A DNA stretch of 64,000 nt from an uncultured Mediterranea sp. GTDB taxonomy: Bacteria; Bacteroidota; Bacteroidia; Bacteroidales; Bacteroidaceae. A program made the translations under genes and the position numbers. The notes beneath the pieces were generated by a model. The model worked only from the letters and a program-made list of their open reading frames with translations. It had not been told where the DNA came from and searched no databases. Where the stretch lies: the NCBI RefSeq assembly GCF_902493215.1, contig NZ_CABUOL010000002.1, positions 1 through 64,000 on the forward strand. The letters run 5' to 3'. Shown here piece by piece: positions 24,384-32,331 of the stretch. How positions within the stretch are numbered: the first letter of the stretch is position 1; each line of letters starts with the position of its first letter.

Positions 24384-25904
24384 ATGTCCGTTGATACCCA
24401 TACCGCTTCTTTACTCTACCACTACCTGCGGATGCTTTCCGTACGGGTAGACCGTGGTACAGTCGCCCGCCTGCTTGCCCATCCGTTGGGCAACAGCATG
24501 CGGGGGCTGAGCGACGCGTTGGACGGGTTGGGAGTGCGGAATGCCGTTTATCAGCTTCCGCCGGAATACTTCGACCAACTGGAGGTGCCGTTTATTGCAG
24601 TGACCCGACAGGCGGAAGCGCCTTTCTGCTTGGTGGAGCGAATAAATGGGACCTCGTTGACGGTGTACACACGTGGCAGGCGGTTAAGAGTAGAACGCGA
24701 AGCGTTTCTCCGTATTTGGACGGGCGGCGTATTGGTGGGTGAAGTGACGGCAAATACCAGGCAGGACAGGTACTTCCGCATTTGGAATGTAGCCTATTGG
24801 ATTCGTCGCTACTGCCTGTTGGTTGCGTGGATGCTGGCCACGGTGCTTGTGGTCGGTTGGGCATCTTCACCGATGGAGGCCTTCTATAGGTTCACGTTGT
24901 GTGCGGGTGTATTGGTTTCCTCCGCTATCCTCTATAAGGAAACGGCCGACCGTAATTTCCTGCACCGTTTCTGCCACATCGGCAAGGCGGTGGATTGCAA
25001 CGCGGTGTTGCAGTCCAAGGGTAGTCGTTTGGCGGGCGTGGGGTTAGGCGAATGGTCGTTGTTCTATTTTCTGACGTTGCTGCTGTTTGTGTTGGTTTCG
25101 CCTGCGGGAGGGTGGACGGTTGTGGCGGTGTGTGGGGTTGGTGCATTGGCTTTCACTTTCTATTCGTTGGCGTATCAGGTGTTTGTCGTCCGAAAGGGTT
25201 GTATGCTTTGCTTGGTTGTGGATGGGGTGATATGGCTGGGTACGCTACCTTTGTACCGGTTGTGGCAGGCCGATGCCAGTTCGTTTCCTTCGTGGAGTGC
25301 TGTGTTTGTGTTGGTCTTGTCGGCAGGCATCAGTTGGAGCCTTTGGCGGCAGGTCGGAGCATGGTTACATGTCGAGGGATTGTATCGGAGATATCAGGCC
25401 CGTTGGGCGAGTCTGCTCAGTCCGCAGGCGTTTCGGGCATTGCAGGCGTTGGAGCCTGTGGTAGGCAACCCGCCTCCCGATGGCTTGTGCTTGTGCAACG
25501 GAGTGGAGGGGACGGATCGGCTGCTGCTTGTGACTAACCCCACTTGCCGGAATTGTGCCCGTGTCCATCCGCAATTGGAGGCATTGGCGGCAAGTGTACC
25601 GGTGTCGTTGCTTCTGTTGACGTTCCCTCACGATGCGATGGGGCAGCGGGTAGCGCAGACGGTGATGGCTACCGGTCGGGTTGGCGGATGGAGGCAGGCG
25701 TTGGATGTGTTGGGCGCTTGGTTCAGGATGGGGCAGTTACCGCCGGATACCGTACCGCCTACAGCAGAAGATGTGGAACAATGGAAGCGTCAGCAACTCT
25801 ATTGTGTGGAGCAAGGATGGAATCGTACCCCTTGGGCTGTGGTGGGCAACCGTCCGATGCCGGAGGCGTATGAGATACAGGACTTGAAATATGTGTTGGC
25901 ATAA
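24384..25904 (+). CDS. Membrane VKOR-thioredoxin fusion with C39-like N-domain
   Basis: 506 residues. Residues 1-120 resemble a C39 peptidase fold (FDQLEVPFIAVTRQAEAPFCLV, RVEREAFLRIWTGGVLVGE) but lack the DxxDCGxxC catalytic cysteine motif. Residues about 135-330 form a VKOR-like helical bundle with the Cys pair C197/C205 (CHIGKAVDC) and the redox CXXC C273-MLC276. Residues about 370-506 are thioredoxin/DsbA-like with C388-RNC391. VKOR proteins pass electrons from a thioredoxin-like domain to quinone and so drive disulfide formation. In this operon the likely client is the two-cysteine peptide encoded 96 bases downstream. The inactive C39 domain could bind its GG leader; that is inference. 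Confidence 0.8.
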   Translation: MSVDTHTASLLYHYLRMLSVRVDRGTVARLLAHPLGNSMRGLSDALDGLGVRNAVYQLPPEYFDQLEVPFIAVTRQAEAPFCLVERINGTSLTVYTRGRRLRVEREAFLRIWTGGVLVGEVTANTRQDRYFRIWNVAYWIRRYCLLVAWMLATVLVVGWASSPMEAFYRFTLCAGVLVSSAILYKETADRNFLHRFCHIGKAVDCNAVLQSKGSRLAGVGLGEWSLFYFLTLLLFVLVSPAGGWTVVAVCGVGALAFTFYSLAYQVFVVRKGCMLCLVVDGVIWLGTLPLYRLWQADASSFPSWSAVFVLVLSAGISWSLWRQVGAWLHVEGLYRRYQARWASLLSPQAFRALQALEPVVGNPPPDGLCLCNGVEGTDRLLLVTNPTCRNCARVHPQLEALAASVPVSLLLLTFPHDAMGQRVAQTVMATGRVGGWRQALDVLGAWFRMGQLPPDTVPPTAEDVEQWKRQQLYCVEQGWNRTPWAVVGNRPMPEAYEIQDLKYVLA

Positions 25905-26000
25905 AGATATTGTTTTTCGCGAAAACAACGGCTGTTCTTGGATTTCAGCCTGAAATAAAGTCCGAAAATAAATCGTGTATGACATTAAATTTTGAGAATC

Positions 26001-26225
26001 ATGAAAAATTTAAATTCTTTTAAGGCGTTTGAATTGGGCAAGGCTCAAATGAATGCGATTGCTGGCGGAGCAAAGTGTAGTGCGCATATCTTGTTGGGTG
26101 GTGGTGATTTTCTGACAATTGACGCTTCCAATCCTGATATGACCAATGATGAGTTGGCACAAGGACTTCACGACAAGTATGATGATTTGTATGGTGGTGA
26201 AAATGTGATAGTTAATTGTCCATAA
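26001..26225 (+). CDS. Double-glycine leader secreted peptide precursor
   Basis: 74 residues from ATG 26001 (an in-frame TTG 9 bases earlier is less likely). Residues 1-23 are a GG leader: SFKAFELGKAQMNAIAGG has the hydrophobic spacing and terminal Gly22-Gly23 recognised by C39 peptidases. The predicted core is 51 residues with just two cysteines, C26 near its start and C73 next to last, and acidic, Gly-rich sequence between (LLGGGDFLTID, DDLYGGENVIVNCP). The cysteines would close nearly the whole core into a loop. The gene lies between a VKOR-type and a TlpA-type oxidoreductase gene and upstream of a C39 exporter. A bacteriocin, signal or other secreted peptide are all possible. Confidence 0.85.
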   Translation: MKNLNSFKAFELGKAQMNAIAGGAKCSAHILLGGGDFLTIDASNPDMTNDELAQGLHDKYDDLYGGENVIVNCP

Positions 26226-26271
26226 AATGAATGTGGATGAGATATTTAATCATCTGATTATTAGGTTTTAA

Positions 26272-26318
26272 GGATTGGGTATCTATGGTGCCTATGGTAA
26301 CTGGTAGATACCTAATCC
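26272..26318 (+). terminator. Intra-operon hairpin after the precursor gene
   Basis: Arms GGATTGGGTATCTA (26272-26285) and TAGATACCTAATCC (26305-26318) pair over 14 bases with one G-U, around a 19-base loop. The T run comes 17 bases later (26335-26342), so this may be a weak terminator or mRNA-protecting hairpin that raises precursor over downstream gene expression. Confidence 0.6.
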
Positions 26319-26362
26319 TATTATATAAAGCGAATTTTTTTTACTTATAATTTTCTTTTAGA

Positions 26363-27607
26363 ATGAAAGTTTATCATCCACTTCTTCTCTTGATGTTGAC
26401 CTTTGCAGGTTGCAGTCTGAGGGCACAGATGCCTTCCAATAAGAATATCAGTTTTACAATATCGCTTGACAGTGCTCTTGCTTCCTATGAGCAATGGGTG
26501 TACATGTGGCATTATGAAGGAAATGATTTTACGGTCGACGACTCTACGTTTGTAAAGAAGGGACAAAAGGAAATAACCCTTTACGCCCATGCCGATGAAG
26601 AAAGATGGTTCAATTTTTTGTTTTCAAAAAAAGGTCCCATAGACTGGTATACTATTCTGGGACCCAATACGGTTGCAACCGTAGCATTGTCGATTACGGA
26701 TTCCGCTATAAATCCTTCAAAAAAAATAGAAGGGGCATCAGCACACAATGAAAATTTGTGTAATGTGCAACGAAAATATGAACTGAACTCGCAGATGCGC
26801 GACCTTGCTGCCCAGCTGAGTGTTCCTGCTCTTTCAGCGAATAAAAAGGACAGCATTCAACATGCGATTGAATCCCTCGGGCAGCAATTGGATGCGATTT
26901 CTTTGGAAACCGTACTTCATTCTCCTTCTACCTATAATACGTATGGCAGTTTGATGAAATTGAAAAGCAAGATTTCCCGCGATTCATTGGTAACCCTTTG
27001 TCGGATAGCACAAAAACGTTTCCCTGCCGACAAGAAGATTGAACGTTTGTTGCATAATCAAAGAACGGTTGCTTCTCCGGAAAGTGAGCAAAGCAAAGCG
27101 TTGGCAGCCCGTATGAATAAGATAAAACAACGGCGGTTGAATGAGGAATTGATGAGCGGTGAACCTTCAGTTCCTTCGCAACAGACTAAGGTGAAAGATA
27201 TTGGAAAAATTTCATTGAAGTCGGATAATGGCAAACAGATAGTTGTGGGTGAATTGAAAGGTGAATATGTGTTGATAGATTTTTGGGCAAGCTGGTGCAT
27301 ACCTTGTCTGGAGGGATTGCCTTATATCAGACAGGCCAAAGAAATCTGTGGAGACAAACTGACGGTTTGTATGATTTCTATGGACAAGAATCTGAATACG
27401 TGGAAAGAGAATATCAAGAAACAAAAGTTGGATGCATTTATCAATCTGAACGTTTATGACGAGTCCGGTAAAATGAATGAAGGAGTGCAGGCATTGGGGA
27501 TAGATGCCATTCCGTACAATGTATTACTTGACAGCCAACATCGGATTGTCGCAACCGACTTGCACAAAAAGGCGTTGCTTGACAAACTGTATGAATGGAT
27601 GAAATAG
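26363..27607 (+). CDS. TlpA-type thiol-disulfide lipoprotein with DUF4369-like N-domain
   Basis: 414 residues. Lipoprotein signal LTFAGC (Cys17). Residues about 30-130 resemble DUF4369. A helical linker follows, and residues about 275-414 are a TlpA/AhpC thioredoxin-like domain with W-C312-IPC315 and later AIPYNVLLD (cis-Pro). The protein should sit in the periplasm or on the outer membrane. Its position directly after the two-cysteine precursor suggests isomerisation or oxidation of the exported peptide, or protection of the exporter. AT-rich compared with the ABC gene that follows. Confidence 0.85.
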   Translation: MKVYHPLLLLMLTFAGCSLRAQMPSNKNISFTISLDSALASYEQWVYMWHYEGNDFTVDDSTFVKKGQKEITLYAHADEERWFNFLFSKKGPIDWYTILGPNTVATVALSITDSAINPSKKIEGASAHNENLCNVQRKYELNSQMRDLAAQLSVPALSANKKDSIQHAIESLGQQLDAISLETVLHSPSTYNTYGSLMKLKSKISRDSLVTLCRIAQKRFPADKKIERLLHNQRTVASPESEQSKALAARMNKIKQRRLNEELMSGEPSVPSQQTKVKDIGKISLKSDNGKQIVVGELKGEYVLIDFWASWCIPCLEGLPYIRQAKEICGDKLTVCMISMDKNLNTWKENIKKQKLDAFINLNVYDESGKMNEGVQALGIDAIPYNVLLDSQHRIVATDLHKKALLDKLYEWMK

Positions 27608-27608
27608 A

Positions 27609-29801
27609 ATGAAATCCTTTTCCCATTACATCCAACACGACCAAATGGACTGCGGCCCCACCTGCCTGCGTATGGTGGCGGCCCACTACGGCAAACGCTA
27701 CTCGCTGGAAGGACTGCGCGAAAAGAGTTTCCTGACCCGCGAGGGAGTGTCGATGCTGGGTATCAGCGAGGCGGCGGAACGCATCGGGCTACGGAGCCTG
27801 TGCGTGCAGGTGGACTACGAACGGTTGAGGGAAGCGCCCCTGCCGTGCATCGTGCATTGGAACCAGCAGCACTTCGTGGTGGTGTATCGCATGGACGGGC
27901 GGCACGTGTGGGTGGCCGATCCGGCGGCGGGGAAGTTGAAATATACACGGGAGGAGTTCTGCCGCTGCTGGCTCAGTGCGAAGAAGGACGGGCTGGATAC
28001 GGGCGTAGCGTTGCTGCTGGAACCTGCGCCGGAATTCTATACACAGGAAGACGACGGCGACGAGGGGGAGATGGACCGGAAGGGATTCGCCTTCATGTAT
28101 TCGTACCTGCGGCCTTACAAACAACTGGTGGGGCAACTGCTGCTGGGGCTGCTGCTGGGCAGCGGGATACAGCTGATGCTGCCTTTCCTGACACAGAGCG
28201 TGGTGGACTTCGGCATCAACAACCAGAATCTGGGTTTCATCTGGCTGGTGCTGGTGGCACAGCTGACGCTGACCTTCAGCAGCGCGGCGGTGGAGTTTAT
28301 CCGTGGATGGATTCTGCTCCATTTGGGCACACGCATCAACATTGCCCTCATCTCCGACTTTCTGGCCAAACTGATGCGCCTGCCCATGGGCTACTTCGAC
28401 ACGAAGATGACGGGCGACATCCTGCAACGCATCAATGACCACACCCGCATCCAGAACTTCCTGACGGGCAGTAGCCTGAGCGTGGTGTTCTCCACGTTCA
28501 ACATCGTGGTGTTCGGGGCGGTGCTGCTGCTCTACAGCCCGCTGGTGTTCTTCATCTTCATGGGGGGCAGTGCGCTCTACGTGGCCTACGTGTGGCTGTT
28601 CATGAAGAAGCGGGCGGAGCTGGATCACAAACGCTTTGCCCAGCAGAGCGCCAACCAAAGCAGCGTGGTACAGCTGGTGACGGGTATGCAGGAAATCAAA
28701 CTGAGCGCGTGCGAGCGACAGAAACGGTGGGAGTGGGAACGGATACAGGCACGCCTGTTCCGGGTGAACATCCGAAGCCTGGCCCTGCGGCAGTATCAGG
28801 ATTCGGGCGCGGTGCTTATCAACCAGACAAAGAACGTAATCATCACGGGGCTGGTGGCCAGCTTCGTGGTGCAGGGCGACATGACGCTGGGCATGATGAT
28901 GTCGGTGCAATACATCATCGGGCAGCTGAACAGCCCGGTGAACGAACTGATAGGTTTTGCGAGGGATATGCAGGACGCCCGCCTGAGCATGAACCGCCTG
29001 AGCGAGGTGCGCGACAAACCGGACGAGGAACCGGCCGGACGGGAAACCGTGCAAGACATACCCCGCGGGCAGGACCTGCGGATGGAGAACCTGTGCTTCA
29101 AGTACGACCCGCTGGCCGAGACGTCTACGCTGGACCGTATCGGACTGCGGGTGGAGGCAGGAAAACAGACGGCCATCGTAGGCATGAGCGGCAGCGGGAA
29201 GACAACGCTGGTGAAACTGCTGTTGGGTTTCTATCCGCCTGCGTCGGGCAGCATCATGCTGGGCGATGTGCCGCTGGAGGCCTACAGCGTGAGGGAATGG
29301 CGGAAACGGTGCGGGGTGGTGATGCAGGACGGGTTCATCTTTTCGGACACCATTGCGGGAAATATTGCTCCGGGAGTGGAACACATCGACAAGGAACGGC
29401 TTCGCCGGGCGGCGCAGATGGCCTGCATCGATGACTTTGTTGACGGCCTGCCGCTGGGATACAATACCCGCATCGGCAGTGAGGGGCATGGACTGAGCCA
29501 AGGGCAGAAGCAGCGTATCCTGATAGCGAGGGCGGTGTATAAGGATCCGGAATTCATCTTCTTCGACGAGGCGACCAATGCGCTGGACGCCAACAACGAA
29601 CGGCGTATCATGGAGAACCTGCAACGCTTCTTTGAAGGAAGGACTTCGGTGGTGGTGGCCCACCGCCTGAGTACCGTGCGCCATGCCGACAAGATAGTGG
29701 TGATAGATCGTGGACGCATCAGCGAACAGGGTACGCACGAGGAACTGATAGCAAGGGGAGGGCAGTACTACAGGCTGGTGAAGAACCAGTTGGAAATATG
29801 A
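27609..29801 (+). CDS. Peptidase-containing ABC exporter (C39)
   Basis: 730 residues. An N-terminal C39 peptidase has HDQMDCGPTC (catalytic Cys15) and HWNQQHFVVVY (His88), with Asp in VADPAAG. Six membrane helices about 165-450 follow. The ATPase domain has GMSGSGKTT, LSQGQKQRI and FIFFDEATNALD. This family cuts GG leaders while exporting the peptide. It starts 1 base after the TlpA-type gene, and the HlyD gene follows 22 bases later, so the exporter is dedicated to this operon. Strikingly GC-rich. An outer-membrane TolC partner is not in the window. Confidence 0.95.
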   Translation: MKSFSHYIQHDQMDCGPTCLRMVAAHYGKRYSLEGLREKSFLTREGVSMLGISEAAERIGLRSLCVQVDYERLREAPLPCIVHWNQQHFVVVYRMDGRHVWVADPAAGKLKYTREEFCRCWLSAKKDGLDTGVALLLEPAPEFYTQEDDGDEGEMDRKGFAFMYSYLRPYKQLVGQLLLGLLLGSGIQLMLPFLTQSVVDFGINNQNLGFIWLVLVAQLTLTFSSAAVEFIRGWILLHLGTRINIALISDFLAKLMRLPMGYFDTKMTGDILQRINDHTRIQNFLTGSSLSVVFSTFNIVVFGAVLLLYSPLVFFIFMGGSALYVAYVWLFMKKRAELDHKRFAQQSANQSSVVQLVTGMQEIKLSACERQKRWEWERIQARLFRVNIRSLALRQYQDSGAVLINQTKNVIITGLVASFVVQGDMTLGMMMSVQYIIGQLNSPVNELIGFARDMQDARLSMNRLSEVRDKPDEEPAGRETVQDIPRGQDLRMENLCFKYDPLAETSTLDRIGLRVEAGKQTAIVGMSGSGKTTLVKLLLGFYPPASGSIMLGDVPLEAYSVREWRKRCGVVMQDGFIFSDTIAGNIAPGVEHIDKERLRRAAQMACIDDFVDGLPLGYNTRIGSEGHGLSQGQKQRILIARAVYKDPEFIFFDEATNALDANNERRIMENLQRFFEGRTSVVVAHRLSTVRHADKIVVIDRGRISEQGTHEELIARGGQYYRLVKNQLEI

Positions 29802-29823
29802 AACGAACGGTTGGTGATTGGCG

Positions 29824-31113
29824 ATGGAACAGAAAGAGATAGAACTGAGGAGCGAGGAAGTGCAGGAGATTTTGACACGGCCTCCGCATGCGCTGGTGCA
29901 ATGGGGCATCACGGTGTTCTTCGGAGTGCTGGCCCTTATTTTTGTGGGCGGATGCTTCTTCAAGTATCCCGACACGGTGGACGCTACCGTGACGGTGACC
30001 ACCGAACATCCGCCGGTGTGGATTGTGGCCAAGGGAAGCGGCAAGCTGAAAGAACTGTATCGGCACGATCGGGATTCGGTGAGGGCAGGCGACATCATTG
30101 CCGTACTCGACAATCCGGCAGTGACGGCCGACGTACTGGCACTGAAAGAGGAACTGGCGGCATTCACCGTGACAGACAGCTGCGTACGGGCTGTACGTTT
30201 CCCCGAAAAACGGGCACTGGGAAGCATACAGACGGCTTATGCCTCGTTTTTGAGAAGCTTGACGGACTATCGCAACTTTCTGGCATTGGACCTGTACCGG
30301 CAGAAACTGGAGGCGACGGCGCGGGAACTGAAGGAATACCGTACCTACATCGGGCACCTGCAACGGCAGGTGGAGCTGGACAAGCAGCAGAGTGCTATTG
30401 CAGAGACTGTGCACGCCCGGGAGAAAGGCCTGTACGAAGGAGGTCTCATAGCTAAAGCTGAATATGAGAAGGCGCAACAGGAACTATTGTCCAAATGGCA
30501 GGGAACAGAGCAACTGATGACTTCGCTGGCTACGGCACGCATTCAGGAAGCCCAGCTGGAACAAAGCCTGATAGAGACGGAAATGGAACGGGAGCGGGAA
30601 GAGAACACGCAGCTGACCGCCCTGAAAGCGGCGTTGGGTGAACTGAAAACACAGATAGATGACTGGGAACTGGCCTTCCTGTTCGTCAGTCCGGCGGAAG
30701 GTATCTTGTCCTATAATAACGTATGGCAGAAGAACCAGAATGTGAACAGCGGTGACAAGGTGTTTTCGGTCGTAGCCGAAGATATGGGGGCTGTCATCGG
30801 GAAAATCAAGTTGCCGGAATCGGGTTCGGGGAAAGTGAGGCCGGGGCAGCGGGTGAATATCAGTGTGGCGGGGTATCCGTATATGGAATTCGGTTTCCTG
30901 ACGGGGTGTGTGCAGACGGTGTCGCTGTTGGCCGATGAGGAAGGAATGTACACGGTGACTGTAAGCTTGCCGCAGGATTTGCGCACGTCCTACGGCAAAC
31001 GGCTGGACTTCGGAGGTGAATTGGCGGGGACGGCACAGATTCTGGCCGACGAGCGGAGTGTGACGGCACGGTTGCTGGAGCCTTTGCGTTATTTGAAGGA
31101 AAAGTATTTGTAG
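29824..31113 (+). CDS. HlyD-family periplasmic adaptor
   Basis: 429 residues from ATG 29824 (a TTG 6 bases earlier is in frame but less likely). One membrane helix near residues 25-50 (WGITVFFGVLALIFVGGCFF), a lipoyl half-motif (VWIVAKGSGKLKELYRHD), a long coiled-coil pair (about 110-260) and a beta-barrel domain (GKVRPGQRVNISVAGYPY). It links the C39 ABC exporter to an outer-membrane channel. Last gene of the peptide-export operon. Confidence 0.92.
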   Translation: MEQKEIELRSEEVQEILTRPPHALVQWGITVFFGVLALIFVGGCFFKYPDTVDATVTVTTEHPPVWIVAKGSGKLKELYRHDRDSVRAGDIIAVLDNPAVTADVLALKEELAAFTVTDSCVRAVRFPEKRALGSIQTAYASFLRSLTDYRNFLALDLYRQKLEATARELKEYRTYIGHLQRQVELDKQQSAIAETVHAREKGLYEGGLIAKAEYEKAQQELLSKWQGTEQLMTSLATARIQEAQLEQSLIETEMEREREENTQLTALKAALGELKTQIDDWELAFLFVSPAEGILSYNNVWQKNQNVNSGDKVFSVVAEDMGAVIGKIKLPESGSGKVRPGQRVNISVAGYPYMEFGFLTGCVQTVSLLADEEGMYTVTVSLPQDLRTSYGKRLDFGGELAGTAQILADERSVTARLLEPLRYLKEKYL

Positions 31114-31173
31114 GATGTTTGGATATGACAGGTTGTACTCCAGAGGTCAAGCCTGAAAACGTGGTTTCCGTCT

Positions 31174-31204
31174 TTTGTACTTCACTCAGTTTGCACTATC
31201 TTTG
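31174..31204 (+). promoter_or_regulatory. dinB promoter
   Basis: TTTG (31174-31177), exactly 19 bases, then TATCTTTG (31197-31204). GGAAGGAGG at 31211-31219 precedes the ATG at 31231. A textbook Bacteroidetes promoter. Confidence 0.75.
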
Positions 31205-31230
31205 TCCTCCGGAAGGAGGAGAACGGAACA

Positions 31231-32328
31231 ATGACCGAGCGCAAAATCATTCACATCGACATGGATGCCTTCTATGCGTCCGTGGAACAGCGCGACAACC
31301 CCGAACTGCGCGGCAAGCCCATCGCCGTGGGACATGCGGAGGAGCGGGGCGTGGTGGCTGCCGCCAGCTACGAGGCACGCCGCTATGGGGTGCGTTCGGC
31401 CATGTCGTCGCAGAAGGCGCGGAGGCTGTGCCCGTCGCTCATCTTCATCCCCGGGCGGATGGAGGTATATAAAGAGGTGTCCCGACAGATACATGAAATC
31501 TTCCACGAATATACGGACCTCATCGAGCCGATTTCACTCGACGAGGCTTTCCTCGACGTGACCGTCAACAAGCCGGGCATCCCGCTGGCGGTGGACATCG
31601 CCCGCGAAATCAAGCGGAAGATACGTAGCGAACTGAACCTGGTGGCATCGGCCGGCGTGTCCTACAACAAGTTCCTGGCCAAGATTGCTTCGGACTACCG
31701 CAAGCCCGACGGACTCTGCACCATCCATCCCGACCAGGCACTGGACTTCATTGCCCGCCTGCCCGTCGAGAGCTTCTGGGGCGTGGGCCCTGTCACGGCC
31801 AAACGGATGCATCTGCTGGGTATACACAACGGGGCGCAGCTCCGGGCACGCTCGCTGGAGATGCTGACAAGGGAGTTCGGCAAGGTGGGGGCGGTGTACT
31901 ACGACTTTGCCCGGGGCATTGACCTGCGGCCGGTCGAGGCGGTACGCGTGCGCAAGTCCATCGGGTGCGAGCATACGTTGGAGCGGGACATCAGCCGCAC
32001 GTCTTCGGTCATCATCGAGTTGTATCATGTGGCGGTGGAGCTGGTGGACCGCCTGAAACGCAAGGACTTCCACGGCAACACGCTGACACTGAAAATCAAG
32101 TTCCACGACTTCCGGCAGATAACCCGCAGCCTGACGCAGCAGGGGCAGGAACTGACGGAATTGTCCGTCATCCTGCCCCTGGCCAAGCGGTTGCTCCGCG
32201 AAGTGGATTATGAAGAACATCCCATACGGCTCATCGGCCTGTCGGTGTCCAATCCGCGCGAAGAGGAGGCGGACCGGCACGGTGTATGGGAACAGCTCAG
32301 TTTTGAATTCAGCGACTGGAAAGGTTGA
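31231..32328 (+). CDS. dinB: DNA polymerase IV (Y-family)
   Basis: 365 residues. Y-family motifs are intact: HIDMDAFYASVEQRD (metal Asp residues), SYEARRYGVRSAMS, PISLDEAFLDVT and AGVSYNKFLAKIASDYRKPDG. Helix-hairpin-helix at FWGVGPVTAKRMHLLGI, then a little-finger domain. It performs error-prone lesion bypass. Own promoter at 31174-31204. Ends 3 bases before the convergent malQ stop. Confidence 0.97.
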   Translation: MTERKIIHIDMDAFYASVEQRDNPELRGKPIAVGHAEERGVVAAASYEARRYGVRSAMSSQKARRLCPSLIFIPGRMEVYKEVSRQIHEIFHEYTDLIEPISLDEAFLDVTVNKPGIPLAVDIAREIKRKIRSELNLVASAGVSYNKFLAKIASDYRKPDGLCTIHPDQALDFIARLPVESFWGVGPVTAKRMHLLGIHNGAQLRARSLEMLTREFGKVGAVYYDFARGIDLRPVEAVRVRKSIGCEHTLERDISRTSSVIIELYHVAVELVDRLKRKDFHGNTLTLKIKFHDFRQITRSLTQQGQELTELSVILPLAKRLLREVDYEEHPIRLIGLSVSNPREEEADRHGVWEQLSFEFSDWKG

Positions 32329-32331
32329 GCC

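Noticed and set aside
27789..30227. Long open frame on the minus strand (812 codons)
   Set aside because: Opposite the ABC exporter and HlyD genes, His/Gln-rich low-complexity translation, no recognisable domain.
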